A DNA stretch of 30,826 nt, taken from positions 1 to 30,826 of the forward strand of contig JBLMWU010000271.1 of assembly GCA_050257395.1 (NCBI GenBank), read 5' to 3'. The stretch comes from JAIRTY01 sp050257395 (lineage in GTDB: Bacteria > Actinomycetota > Actinomycetes > Streptosporangiales > Streptosporangiaceae). Numbering within the stretch: the stretch's first letter is position 1; every line of letters begins with the position of its first letter. Shown here piece after piece: positions 7,238 through 15,281 of the stretch. Under the pieces are notes generated by a model, which was not told the origin of the DNA, ran no database searches, and saw only the letters and a program-made list of their open reading frames with translations. Position numbers and translations under genes: made by a program.

Positions 7238-9499
7238 TCACCTGCGAGTGCCGGGCCAGGCCAGCAGGGCCCGGGCGGCGTCCTCGATGGCCTGCTGCGA
7301 CAGCAGCACCGTGGCCGCCGCGTCCCCGAGCGGGATGAAGCTGTCCTCGCTGGCGACGCGGGCCACCCGGCCGCGGTAGCCGCCGTCGGCCAGCGCCGCG
7401 AGCACCCCTTCCGACACCCCGCCGGTACGCCGGGTCTCGTCCGCGATCAGCACCCGGCCGGTCGCCCGCGCCTGGAACAGGATGTCGTCGGCTGGCAGCG
7501 GGGCGAGCCAGCGCAGGTCCACCACCCGGCAGCCGAACCCCTCGCGGGCCAGCCGGGCGGCGGCGCGCAGGCTCAGCCGCAGCCCGTTGCCGAAGGTGAT
7601 GATCGTCAGGCCGGTGCCGTCCCCGTAGGTGCGGGCCCGGCCGGCCGGGACATGGCCGGCCGCCCAGCGGCCGGGCTCCGGATAGGGGGCGAGCCACCCG
7701 CCGTCGCCAGGCTCGTGCAGGTCCCGGGTGTGATACAGCGCGATCGGCTCCAGGAACACGCAGACACTGCCGTCGGTCTCGGCCGCGGCCAGGCAGGTCC
7801 GCAGCATGGCGGCCGCATCGTCGGGCCGGGACGGCGAGGCGATGATCAGGCCCGGGATGTCGCGCAGCGCCGCGACCGCGTTGTCGTTGTGGAAGTGCCC
7901 GCCGAACCCTTCCTGGTAGCCGTAGCCGGCGATCCGCACCACCAGCGGGTTGCGGTACTGGCCCTGGGAGAAGAACTGCAGCGTGGCGGCCTCGCCGCGC
8001 AGCTGGTCGGCGGCATTGTGCAGGTAGGCGAGGTACTGGATCTCCGGGACCGGCAGCAGCCCGGCCAGGCCCGCGCCGAGCGCCAGGCCCAGCACGGACT
8101 GCTCGTCCAGCAGCGTGTCGAACACCCGGGCCGCGCCGAACCGGGTCAGCAGCCCGCGGGTCACCCCGTACACCCCGCCCTTGCGCGCGACATCCTCGCC
8201 GAACACCAGCATCCCGGGCCGGGCCGCCAGCGCGTCGGTGAGCGTGGCGTTGACCGCCTGGGCCAGGGTCAGCGGGCCCGCCGCCTCCGGCAGCCGCCGA
8301 CCGAACGCGGCCGCCCGCTGCCCGGGGCCGGCGGCCGCGGCCGCCCGCACCGCGACCGCATCCGGGCGGCGGGGCGCCAGCGGCGCCATCACCTGCGCCG
8401 CGGTCCGCAGCCGGGGCTCGCAGGCCACCTCCGCGGCCAGCGCCAGCACCCGCTCCCGCGACCGCGCGCACCGGGCCAGCACGGCGTCCGGTGTCAGCAC
8501 GCCGGCCGAGACCAGCAGCCGGGCGGTCCCCAGCAGCGGGTCGCCGGCCAGCGCGGCGGCGATCTCGCCGGGATCGCGGTAGGCGATCTCCACGTCGGAG
8601 CCCGCGTGCCCGCCGAGCCGCACCGCCGCCAGGTGCAAAACCGCCGGGGCGCGCTTGTCCCGCACCCAGGCCGCCGCCGCCAGCGCCGTGTCGTAGGCAC
8701 CGGCCAGGTCCGCCCCGTCCGCGTGGAAGTAGCCGAGCCCGGGCCGCCCCGACAGGGCCGCCCGCACCCACCCGGGCGGGGTCCGCACGCTGATGCCGAT
8801 CCCGTTGTCCTCCACCACGAACAGCAGCGGCAGCGGCAGCCGCTGGAACGCGCAGTGGGCCGCGGTGCTGAACGCCCCGGCGGCGGTCGAATGGTTCACC
8901 GAGGCGTCGCCCATGCTGGTGACGACCAGGGCGTCGGCGGCCCAGGCGGTGGCGGTGCCCAGCCGGGCGGCGCGGCCGAGCGCCAGCGCCAGCCCCACCG
9001 CCCGCGGCAGGTGCGAGGCGATGGTGGAGGTCTGCGGGATCACGTGCAGGTCGCGGTGGCCGAAGACCTTGTGCCGGCCGCCTGCGATCGGCTCGGCCGC
9101 CGCCGCCACCAGGCCCAGCAGCACGTCCCGGACCCCGTCCCGGGGCGGCCTGGCCTGGCCGGCGCGCACCAGGTAGAACGCCCCGGACCGGTAGTGCAGC
9201 AGGGCCGGGTCATCGGGCCGCAGCGCGGCCGCTACCGCCGCGTTGCCTTCGTGCCCGGACGAGCCGATGGTGTAGAAGCCAGCGCCGCGCTCACGCAGCC
9301 AGTGGGCGGCCACGTCCAGATGCCGGCTGGCCAGCTGGGCATCGAACAGCTCCAGCGCCCGGCCGGTGGTCAGCGAAGACCCCTCCCGGACCGGCGCGGA
9401 TTCCGTGCCCGTCCAGGCGGCGGGCCCCGGCGCCAGCTCCCGCACCGACCTGGTGAAATGCTCCTCCACAGGGTCCAGGGCGGGTGCTTCGCGGGTCAT
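7238..9499 (-). CDS. Fused alpha-beta E1 component of a thiamine-diphosphate 2-oxoacid dehydrogenase
   Basis: A 753-residue fusion. Residues ~1-370 are E1-alpha-like: SGHEGN (81-86), VIPQTSTIASHLPRAVG, and the TDP/Mg motif beginning GDAS (197) and ending EDNGIGIS (230-237). Residues ~410-753 are E1-beta/transketolase-like: LTLAQAVNATL, FGEDV (433-437), GGVYGVTRGL, EIQYLAYLHNAADQL, a transketolase pyrimidine-binding region, and the C-terminal SEGVLAAL domain. It would decarboxylate a 2-oxoacid (branched-chain or pyruvate type) and pass the acyl group to an E2 lipoyl protein. No E2 or E3 gene is adjacent. The ATG at 9499 is preceded at 7 bases by TACGCT and lacks a Shine-Dalgarno, fitting a leaderless start. 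The EamA gene follows closely. Confidence 0.88.
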   Translation of the reverse strand: MTREAPALDPVEEHFTRSVRELAPGPAAWTGTESAPVREGSSLTTGRALELFDAQLASRHLDVAAHWLRERGAGFYTIGSSGHEGNAAVAAALRPDDPALLHYRSGAFYLVRAGQARPPRDGVRDVLLGLVAAAAEPIAGGRHKVFGHRDLHVIPQTSTIASHLPRAVGLALALGRAARLGTATAWAADALVVTSMGDASVNHSTAAGAFSTAAHCAFQRLPLPLLFVVEDNGIGISVRTPPGWVRAALSGRPGLGYFHADGADLAGAYDTALAAAAWVRDKRAPAVLHLAAVRLGGHAGSDVEIAYRDPGEIAAALAGDPLLGTARLLVSAGVLTPDAVLARCARSRERVLALAAEVACEPRLRTAAQVMAPLAPRRPDAVAVRAAAAAGPGQRAAAFGRRLPEAAGPLTLAQAVNATLTDALAARPGMLVFGEDVARKGGVYGVTRGLLTRFGAARVFDTLLDEQSVLGLALGAGLAGLLPVPEIQYLAYLHNAADQLRGEAATLQFFSQGQYRNPLVVRIAGYGYQEGFGGHFHNDNAVAALRDIPGLIIASPSRPDDAAAMLRTCLAAAETDGSVCVFLEPIALYHTRDLHEPGDGGWLAPYPEPGRWAAGHVPAGRARTYGDGTGLTIITFGNGLRLSLRAAARLAREGFGCRVVDLRWLAPLPADDILFQARATGRVLIADETRRTGGVSEGVLAALADGGYRGRVARVASEDSFIPLGDAAATVLLSQQAIEDAARALLAWPGTRR

Positions 9500-9506
9500 G
9501 AGCACG

Positions 9507-9512
9507 AGCGTA
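9507..9512 (-). promoter_or_regulatory. -10 element of leaderless E1 promoter
   Basis: TACGCT on the minus strand, then seven bases, then the E1 ATG at 9499. No Shine-Dalgarno is present. This is the TANNNT-6/8-ATG arrangement also seen at 139, 3966, 20705 and 23695. The -35 region is not recognisable. Confidence 0.45.
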
Positions 9513-9610
9513 GGCGGCGCGCGCCGGTGGCCCGCTCGCGGGCCACGGCCTGGCGGATGACCGGCCCACCTCCGCCTCAGGCCAGTGCTGCCGCCCCCGG
9601 GAGCCCTGAC

Positions 9611-10210
9611 ATGATGCCCGGCATGGGTGAGCTGATCCTGATCAGGCACGGCGAGACCGAGTGGAGCCGGTCGGGCCAGCACGCGGGCCGCACCGACATC
9701 CCGCTGACTGACGCAGGCGTGGCGGCAGCCAGGGCGCTCGCCCCGGCACTGGGCCGCCGCCCGCTGGCCGCCGCGTTCAGCAGCCCGCTGAGCCGGGCCA
9801 TGCGGTCAGCCGGCCTGGCGGGCCTGACCGGCGTCAAGCCCGATCCAGACCTGATGGAGTGGGACTACGGCGGCTACGAGGGCATGACCGAGGGGCAGAT
9901 CCGGGCGATCAGGCCGGGCTGGTACCTGTGGCGGGATGGCGTCATTCCCGGCGACGCCACCCATCCCGGGGAGACACTCCAGCAGGTGGCCGCGCGCACG
10001 GACGCGGTGCTGGACCGGGTCCGGCCGCTGCTGGCCAGCGGCGACGTCGCCCTCGTCGGCCACGGTCACCTGCAGCGCGTGCTCGCCGCGCGCTGGCTCG
10101 GCCTTGACCCCTCAGCCGCCCGGCTGCTCGGCCACCCGCACCCGGGCACGGTCAGCACCCTGGGCAGCGAGCATGGGCAGCCGGTCATCTCCGCCTGGAA
10201 CGCCGGGTAG
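9611..10210 (+). CDS. Histidine phosphatase (phosphoglycerate-mutase-like) family protein
   Basis: The 199-residue protein carries LILIRHGETEW (RHG motif, catalytic His13), then SSPLSRAMRSA (second arginine), WDYGGYEGMT (acid residue region) and VALVGHGHLQRVLAARWLGL (second catalytic His). This is a complete branch-1 histidine phosphatase. It hydrolyses phosphomonoesters through a phosphohistidine; the substrate (sugar phosphates, a nucleotide or a cofactor precursor) is not deducible. GGGAG 7 bases before ATG 9611 supports that start; ATG 9614 and 9623 are in frame. It is divergent from the E1 gene and separated by 76 bases from the next gene. Confidence 0.88.
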   Translation: MMPGMGELILIRHGETEWSRSGQHAGRTDIPLTDAGVAAARALAPALGRRPLAAAFSSPLSRAMRSAGLAGLTGVKPDPDLMEWDYGGYEGMTEGQIRAIRPGWYLWRDGVIPGDATHPGETLQQVAARTDAVLDRVRPLLASGDVALVGHGHLQRVLAARWLGLDPSAARLLGHPHPGTVSTLGSEHGQPVISAWNAG

Positions 10211-10286
10211 CGGCTGTCGCAGCCGGCCCGGGCGTTTCCCGTTCTGCGAAACTGGGGCAATCAGCCAGCGGTGACGAGGAGGAATG

Positions 10287-11315
10287 ATGCTGCCCTGGTC
10301 CGCGGACCTGGCCGGACGTATCGACCAGCAGACCATCACCAGCGAGCTGCTGCGCGGCAACCCGCTCGGCGACCCGCACGAGCGGCCGGTCTGGGTGTAC
10401 CTGCCGCCCGGCTACGGCGACGACCCGGGGCGGCGCTACCCGTCGGTCTACGTGATCCAGGGCTACACCGGCCAGGTCACGATGTGGTCCAACCGGTCGG
10501 CGTACCGGCAGCCGTTCACCGAGACGGCGGACGCGGTGTTCGCGGACGGCCAGGCGCCGCCGGCCATCGTGGTCTACGTGGACGCCTGGACCGCCTACGG
10601 CGGCAGCCAGTTCGTGGACTCGCCCGGCACCGGCCGCTACCACTCCTACCTGTGCGACGAGGTCGTGCCGTGGGTGGACGCCCGGTACCGCACCCTGCCC
10701 GGGGCCGCGCACCGGGCGATCATGGGCAAGTCCAGCGGCGGCTTCGGCGCGATGATCACCCCGATGCTGAGGCCGGACCTGTTCGGCGCGCTGGCCACCC
10801 ACGCCGGCGACAGCCTGTACGAGCTGAGCTACCTGCCCGAGTTCGGCAAGGCCGCCCGGCTGCTGCGCGACTACGGCGGCGACATCCACGCCTGGTGGGC
10901 CGACTTCCGCTCGCGGACCTCGTTCACCCGGGAAGCGGACATGGTCCTGCTCATGATGCTCGGCGTGTCGGCCTGCTTCTCGGCCCGCGAGGACGGCACG
11001 GCCGAGCTGCCGTTCGACCCGCACACCGGGGCGCCCCGGCCGGAGCAGTGGCAGCGCTGGCTGGACTGGGACCCGGTGCGGATGGTCCCGCGCTACGCCG
11101 CCGAGCTGCGGGGGCTGCGGGGCATCTGGATCGACGCGGGTACCCGCGACGAGTGGTTCCTGGACCTGGGCGCGGAGGCGTTCCGGGCGGCGCTGGGTGA
11201 GGCCGGGGTCGCCGGCGACGTGATCAGGTTCGAGCTGTTCGACGCCTCGCACATGGGCATCGACCACCGGTACCCGCTGTCGCTGGCCTGGCTGTGCCAG
11301 CGCATCACCCCCTGA
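10287..11315 (+). CDS. Alpha/beta-hydrolase esterase, esterase D / enterochelin-esterase type
   Basis: A 342-residue protein with RPVWVYLPPGY near the N-terminus (typical of putative esterase family PF00756), YPSVYVIQGYTG, and the nucleophile elbow MGKSSGGFGA, whose GxSxG serine is residue 149. An acidic residue follows in DAGTRDEWF and a histidine in DASHMGID, completing a Ser-Asp-His triad. No signal peptide is visible, so it is likely cytosolic. GAGGAGGA (10276-10283) runs directly into ATG 10284, so the second ATG at 10287 is preferred. The true substrate is unknown. It is probably monocistronic, followed by an independently led lipoprotein gene. Confidence 0.85.
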   Translation: MLPWSADLAGRIDQQTITSELLRGNPLGDPHERPVWVYLPPGYGDDPGRRYPSVYVIQGYTGQVTMWSNRSAYRQPFTETADAVFADGQAPPAIVVYVDAWTAYGGSQFVDSPGTGRYHSYLCDEVVPWVDARYRTLPGAAHRAIMGKSSGGFGAMITPMLRPDLFGALATHAGDSLYELSYLPEFGKAARLLRDYGGDIHAWWADFRSRTSFTREADMVLLMMLGVSACFSAREDGTAELPFDPHTGAPRPEQWQRWLDWDPVRMVPRYAAELRGLRGIWIDAGTRDEWFLDLGAEAFRAALGEAGVAGDVIRFELFDASHMGIDHRYPLSLAWLCQRITP

Positions 11316-11374
11316 CCTGGTTAAAGCGCCCCCCGTCCGGGAATTGGTCTGTGTCGGGAACGGGGGGGACCACC

Positions 11375-11875
11375 ATGCGTAACCGGAGTTTGATCATCGC
11401 GGGCTGTGCCCTGTCCGGGCTGGCGCTTGCGGCCTGCGGCAGCAGCGGGACCGGCACACCAGCCGCGAGCAAGGCCTCGTCGGCGGCGGCCGGGCTCAAG
11501 AGCAACGGCACCGGCATCGGCACGGTGCTGGCCAACGCCAGCGGCCGGACCCTGTACTGGTTCGCCATTGACACGCCCACCACGTCCAAGTGCAATGGCG
11601 CGTGCGCCAGCACGTGGCCGCCGGTCACCGGCAGCCCGCGGGTGGCCGCCGGGGCCGCGGCAACGGGCAAGCTCGGCACCATCAAGCGCGCCAACGGCAC
11701 CGTCCAGATCACCTGGAACGGCCACCCGCTGTACACCTACGCCGGGGACAACTCGGCCGGGCAGACCAACGGGAACGGGATCAACGGCTTCGGCGGGATC
11801 TGGCACGCGGTGGTGCTGTCCGGCACCCACAGCGCCAGCCCGACCGCCACCTCCGGCGGGGGCGGCGGGTACTGA
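11375..11875 (+). CDS. Lipoprotein with two 'secreted repeat' (COG4315) units
   Basis: The 166-residue product begins MRNRSLIIAGCALSGLALAACGSS, a lipoprotein signal peptide with lipobox LAAC (Cys about residue 21). After a Ser/Ala/Thr linker come two copies of the 'secreted repeat of unknown function' (PF03640-like). Unit one is GTVLANASGRTLYWF...CNGACASTWPPV with the paired cysteines; unit two is NGTVQITWNGHPLYTYAGD...GFGGIWHAV. A Ser/Gly tail ends it. Such proteins sit on the outer face of the membrane in actinomycetes, with no known activity. A G-run (11361-11368) 6-13 bases upstream serves as ribosome binding site. Confidence 0.88.
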   Translation: MRNRSLIIAGCALSGLALAACGSSGTGTPAASKASSAAAGLKSNGTGIGTVLANASGRTLYWFAIDTPTTSKCNGACASTWPPVTGSPRVAAGAAATGKLGTIKRANGTVQITWNGHPLYTYAGDNSAGQTNGNGINGFGGIWHAVVLSGTHSASPTATSGGGGGY

Positions 11876-11884
11876 CCCGGGCCG

Positions 11885-12607
11885 TCAGTGCGCGGAGCCG
11901 AACAGGTGGCTGGCCACCCGGCCCAGATGCGTGCGCATGGCCTCGGCGGCCCGGGCGGCGTCCCGGGCCTGCAGCGCGGCCACGATCTCCCGGTGGTCGG
12001 CCTGGTAGATCAGCTGCCGCTCGCGTGAGGCGCTGCGCCGCTTGAGGTCGCCCCAGAACTGGCCGTGCCGGGCCTCGTCGATGACCGCGTACAGCCGGGC
12101 CAGCAGCGGGCTGTGCGCCGCCGCCATGATCGCCCGGTGCAGGGCCAGGTCCCACGACTCGAACTCGTCGTAGCCGTCCGCGCGCTCGGCGCCCGCCAGG
12201 CACCGGCCGATCTCCGCGAAGTCGGCGGCCGTCGCCCACGCCACCACCAGCTGCATGGCGGACGGCTCGAGCAGCCGGCGGATGGCCATCACGTCGGCGG
12301 GGGAGAAGCCGCCCGGCCCGGTCCCGTCCCCGGCCTGGCCGGCCGCGCCGTCCGGGCTCGCATCCGGCAGCGGCAGGCCGTCGCGCAGGAACGTGCCGCG
12401 GCCCACCTCCCGGGTGATGTAGCCGTCCGCCTGCAGCACGGCCAGGGCATGCCGCACCGACGACCGGGTCGTGCCCAGCTCGCTGGCGAGCTGCCGCTCG
12501 GTGGGCAGCCGCGAGCCCGGCCCCAGCCCGGCGCGCTGTGACGTGGCCAGGATGAGCTCGGCGAGCTGGCGCCTGTGGTCGGCCGACACGGCCGCGTTAC
12601 CGGACAT
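11885..12607 (-). CDS. FadR/GntR-family repressor with FCD ligand domain
   Basis: The 240-residue protein has an N-terminal winged HTH (GSRLPTERQLASELGTTRSSVRHAL, written in part, then VLQADGYITREVGRGTFL), the GntR signature. The C-terminal part is an all-helical FCD domain with LEPSAMQLVVAWA, SWDLALHRAIMAAAHSPLL, DHREIVAALQARD and AMRTHL. The Asp-His-His-His set expected to bind a metal and a carboxylate ligand is present. FCD repressors usually respond to organic acids and control the adjacent catabolic operon. It is divergent from the FAH/Liv operon, whose promoter holds a TGTATACA palindrome and CAACCAATC repeats. ATG 12619 is an alternative start. No Shine-Dalgarno is clear. Repeats overlapping its own start suggest autoregulation. 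Confidence 0.9.
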   Translation of the reverse strand: MSGNAAVSADHRRQLAELILATSQRAGLGPGSRLPTERQLASELGTTRSSVRHALAVLQADGYITREVGRGTFLRDGLPLPDASPDGAAGQAGDGTGPGGFSPADVMAIRRLLEPSAMQLVVAWATAADFAEIGRCLAGAERADGYDEFESWDLALHRAIMAAAHSPLLARLYAVIDEARHGQFWGDLKRRSASRERQLIYQADHREIVAALQARDAARAAEAMRTHLGRVASHLFGSAH

Positions 12608-12674
12608 GCAACCAATCATACCAATCGAGACCGGACTGTGATGCTGACAAGCATTTTATTCTGTGGTAGCACCC

Positions 12675-12704
12675 TTGACCCTGATTTGTATACAGACCTA
12701 TGCT
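12675..12704 (+). promoter_or_regulatory. Sigma-70-type promoter of the FAH-Liv operon
   Basis: TTGACC (12675-12680), an 18-base spacer and TATGCT (12699-12704) form the best -35/-10 pair in the window. Transcription would begin near 12711, giving a leader of about 170 bases before the GTG at 12881. The region is markedly AT-richer than its flanks. Confidence 0.7.
12687..12694. promoter_or_regulatory. TGTATACA palindrome, candidate FadR/GntR operator
   Basis: A perfect 8-base palindrome centred in the spacer between the -35 and -10 elements. FadR-subfamily GntR regulators commonly bind palindromes with a GT-N-AC core of this kind, and the neighbouring repressor gene is divergent. Binding here would occlude RNA polymerase. 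Assignment is by motif type and position. Confidence 0.55.
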
Positions 12705-12759
12705 CAACCAATCCGTGAAAGCCAACCAATCAGGGATCTGGTCATAGCGGTGGCGCACG

Positions 12760-12839
12760 GCCCGGGGTGCACCTGGCACGCCCCGGGCACGGCGCCGCCC
12801 CCCGGCGGCCCGGGCCTGCGCTGACGGCCGCCTACGGCC
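12760..12839 (+). other. Structured 5' leader of the FAH-Liv operon (three predicted hairpins)
   Basis: Three consecutive inverted repeats fill the leader. GCCCGGGG pairs with CCCCGGGC (12760-12767 with 12781-12788, with an extra TGC/GCA pairing inside). GCCGCC pairs with GGCGGC (12794-12799 with 12804-12809). GGCCG pairs with CGGCC (12826-12830 with 12835-12839). The ribosome binding site follows at 12865. No known riboswitch consensus is recognised; an attenuator or mRNA-stabilising leader is possible. Confidence 0.45.
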
Positions 12840-12880
12840 GGCCACCCTGGGCCATCGCCACTGCGAAGGAGACCCCCGTC

Positions 12881-13786
12881 GTGAGGCTTGCCACCATAAC
12901 CACTGCTGATGGGCCGCGGCTGCACGTCAAGGCCCGCTCCGGCTACGTCGATGTCGGCCAGGCGACCGGCGACCCGCAGCTGTCCTCGCTGATCAACGTG
13001 CTCTCGGCCGGGCCCGCGGCGCTCGATGCGGCCCGGGCGCTGGAGGACCGGGACGGCCAGCAGTTCGACCCGGCGGACTTCGCCGCGGCCGTGCCCGATC
13101 CGCCCCGAATCCTGTGCCTGGGCCTGAACTACAGCGAGCACGCCCTGGAAGGCGGCCGCGCCGTGCCGACCTGGCCGGACGCGTTCGTGCGGGGCGCCGA
13201 CAGCGTCCTGCCCCCCTACGCCGACCTGGTCAAGCCGGCCCTGACCTCCCGGTTCGACTATGAGGCCGAGCTCGGCATCGTGATCGGGGCCGGGGGCCGG
13301 TACATCCCGGCCGACAAGGCGCTCGACGCGATCGCCGGCTTCGTCGTGCTGAACGATGCCTCCGCCCGGGACTGGCAGCGGGCCGCCAGCCAGTGGACGG
13401 CCGGCAAGAACTTCGAGGGCAGCATGCCGATCGGCCCGGAGGTCGTCACCACCGACGAGGTCGACGTCAGCGACGCGGCGATCAGCTCCACCCTCAACGG
13501 CACGGTCATGCAGTCCTCCCGCACCTCGCTGATGCTGGTGGACGTGCCGTCCACGGTGGAGTTCTTCTCCTCCTTCACCCGCCTGATGCCGGGCGACGTC
13601 ATCGCGACCGGCACGCCGGGCGGTGTCGGCTTCGCCCGCACACCTCCCGTCTGGCTGGAGCCGGGCGATGTCATCGAGGTCAGCGTCGAGGGCGTCGGCG
13701 CGATCCGCAACCGGGTCGTTGCCGAGGAAGGCGGCCCGGAGAACTGGCGCTGGCAGCCGCTGGCGAACGACAAGCGCGGGTTCTGA
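12881..13786 (+). CDS. Fumarylacetoacetate hydrolase (FAH)-family protein
   Basis: A 301-residue protein. An N-terminal domain (~1-65) precedes the FAH catalytic fold: ILCLGLNYSEHALE (general-base His), FDYEAELGIVIG (two metal-binding glutamates), VLNDASARDWQ (metal-binding aspartate), GKNFEGSMPIGP and the C-terminal IATGTPGGVGFARTPPVWLEPGD. Known members hydrolyse or decarboxylate oxo-acids such as fumarylpyruvate, acylpyruvates or 5-carboxymethyl-2-oxo-hepten-dioate in aromatic catabolism. GAAGGAGA (12865-12872) places the start at GTG 12881. It leads the operon with a branched-chain-type ABC transporter and is divergent from a FadR/GntR repressor. So it probably processes the imported compound or its ring-cleavage product. 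The exact substrate is unknown. Confidence 0.9.
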   Translation: MRLATITTADGPRLHVKARSGYVDVGQATGDPQLSSLINVLSAGPAALDAARALEDRDGQQFDPADFAAAVPDPPRILCLGLNYSEHALEGGRAVPTWPDAFVRGADSVLPPYADLVKPALTSRFDYEAELGIVIGAGGRYIPADKALDAIAGFVVLNDASARDWQRAASQWTAGKNFEGSMPIGPEVVTTDEVDVSDAAISSTLNGTVMQSSRTSLMLVDVPSTVEFFSSFTRLMPGDVIATGTPGGVGFARTPPVWLEPGDVIEVSVEGVGAIRNRVVAEEGGPENWRWQPLANDKRGF

Positions 13787-13866
13787 CCCCGCCCTGCCCC
13801 ACCAACCGCAGTCGGCGGTCACGGGTCCTGCTCACATCAACTCCACCAACGAAGTCTGGAGGGACT

Positions 13867-15267
13867 ATGAAGTCCACGATGCATGGTCCCGCGGCCCGGG
13901 CCGCGGGTTCAGGCAGACCGGAGCCGGCCGGGCGGGCCGGCCGGCTCGCGGCAGTGGCCGGTGTCGCGGCCCTGGCCCTCACCCTGGCCGCCTGCGCCGC
14001 CAGCGCCAAATCCGGCGGTTCGGCCAGTTCCGGCAGTTCGGCCTCGAACGGGTCGGGCAAGACCCTGACCGTCGCGGACGTCGCCCCGTTCAGCGGCGCC
14101 GATGCTGCGCTCGGCCCCACCTACCTGGCCTCCTGCTACGGCGCGACCAGCGCCATCAACGCCGCGGGCGGGGTGCTGGGGCACACGCTGAGGTGCAAGA
14201 GCGTGGACACCCGCGGTGACCCGGCGGACGCGGTGCCGGCGGTCAACCAGATGTTCGCATCGACCCCGGACCTGGCGCTCGTGATCGGCTGCACGTCGGA
14301 CGAGGCCGCGTCGGTCGCGCCGGTCATCAACTCGCACAAGATGGTCATGTTCTGCATGACCGGCCAGTCGCAGTTCGACAGCGGCACGCCGCTGCCCTAC
14401 TTCTTCCGGCTGGTCCCGCCGGACCTGGCGGAGTCGTATGCCATGACGGTCATCGCCCAGCGGCTGCACTACAAGCGGATCGCGCTGGCATTCGGGAACG
14501 ACATCGGGTCGCAGACCTTCATCCAGCCGGCCATCGCGGCGATCAAGAAGGCTGGGATGACGCTCACCACCAACCAGTCCCTGGACCTGAAGGCGTCCAC
14601 CTTCCGGACCGAGGCCGCGGCGATCGTGCAGTCCCACCCGGACGCGATCATGACCGAGGCGCTGGGTGCCGCCGACCCGACCCTGTTCTCGGAGATAAAG
14701 CAGCTCAACGGCGGCAAGATGATCCCGATCATCGGCACGTCGGCGGCGATCTCGCCATCTTTCTTCAAGGCGGCGGCCGCGGCTGTGGGCGCCCAGCAGT
14801 TCGTGTCGGGGTTCCACGCCGACAACCTCGTGGTGGAATCCAGCGGGCCAGCCTTCAACGCGTTCAAGAGCGCGCTGCTGTCCCAGCAGGGCAAGGTCCC
14901 CGGCACCACCGGTGACTTCACCACCTACCTGAGCGCGCCCGGCGGGGTGCACCTGTACGACGGGATCAACCTCGCCGCGCTCGCCATGATCATGTCGAAG
15001 AGCACCGACCCGAGCGTGTACTCGCCCGACATCATCAAGATCGGGAACGGCGTGCCCGGCGCCACGGTGTGCTACTCGTTCGCCAGCTGCGCCAGCATGC
15101 TCAAGTCGGGCAAGGCGATTCGCTTCGAGGGCCCCGGCGGCCCGACGAACTTCGACAAGTACCACGACTCCACCGGCATCTTCCAGATCGACACCTACAG
15201 TGCCGACGGCACGGTGAACGTGATCGGAAACATCAGCGCGGCCGAGCTGAGGGCCGTGGCTCCTTGA
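13867..15267 (+). CDS. Branched-chain-type ABC transporter solute-binding lipoprotein
   Basis: A 466-residue protein with a long basic N-terminus, a hydrophobic stretch and a lipobox (LAACAAS, Cys43), followed by a Ser/Gly linker. The mature part is a Peripla_BP_6 (LivK-like) fold: TLTVADVAPFSGADAALGP, INAAGGVLGH, VNQMFAS, VIGCTSDEAASVAPV, YFFRLVPPD, ALAFGNDIGSQTF and HLYDGINLAALAM. These are type I binding proteins for branched-chain amino acids, amides or aromatic acids. Operon context with the FAH enzyme favours an aromatic or carboxylate ligand, but this is inference. GGAGGG (13858-13863) supports ATG 13867. A 19-bp hairpin separates it from livH. Confidence 0.9.
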   Translation: MKSTMHGPAARAAGSGRPEPAGRAGRLAAVAGVAALALTLAACAASAKSGGSASSGSSASNGSGKTLTVADVAPFSGADAALGPTYLASCYGATSAINAAGGVLGHTLRCKSVDTRGDPADAVPAVNQMFASTPDLALVIGCTSDEAASVAPVINSHKMVMFCMTGQSQFDSGTPLPYFFRLVPPDLAESYAMTVIAQRLHYKRIALAFGNDIGSQTFIQPAIAAIKKAGMTLTTNQSLDLKASTFRTEAAAIVQSHPDAIMTEALGAADPTLFSEIKQLNGGKMIPIIGTSAAISPSFFKAAAAAVGAQQFVSGFHADNLVVESSGPAFNAFKSALLSQQGKVPGTTGDFTTYLSAPGGVHLYDGINLAALAMIMSKSTDPSVYSPDIIKIGNGVPGATVCYSFASCASMLKSGKAIRFEGPGGPTNFDKYHDSTGIFQIDTYSADGTVNVIGNISAAELRAVAP

Positions 15268-15281
15268 TGCGCAGTTCCACC

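Larger units (their letters stand above)
12609..12731 (+). repeat. Three CAACCAATC direct repeats plus a fourth CCAATC core flanking the divergent promoters
   Basis: Exact copies of CAACCAATC lie at 12609-12617, 12705-12713 and 12723-12731; a shorter core CCAATC lies at 12621-12626. The left pair of cores is 9 bases apart and overlaps the regulator gene's start; the right pair is 18 bases apart, immediately downstream of the FAH -10. An AT-poor genome should not show this by chance in 123 bases. They may bind the divergent repressor or a second factor. Confidence 0.7.

Noticed and set aside
7652..9610. Very long rightward open frame antisense to the E1 gene joining the histidine phosphatase
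   Set aside because: The antisense part is a GC shadow; only the C-terminal 199 residues from 9611 match a real family.
12612..12731. CCAATC repeats as a eukaryotic-type CCAAT box
   Set aside because: The context is bacterial, and the 9-base repeat and spacing fit a bacterial operator array better.
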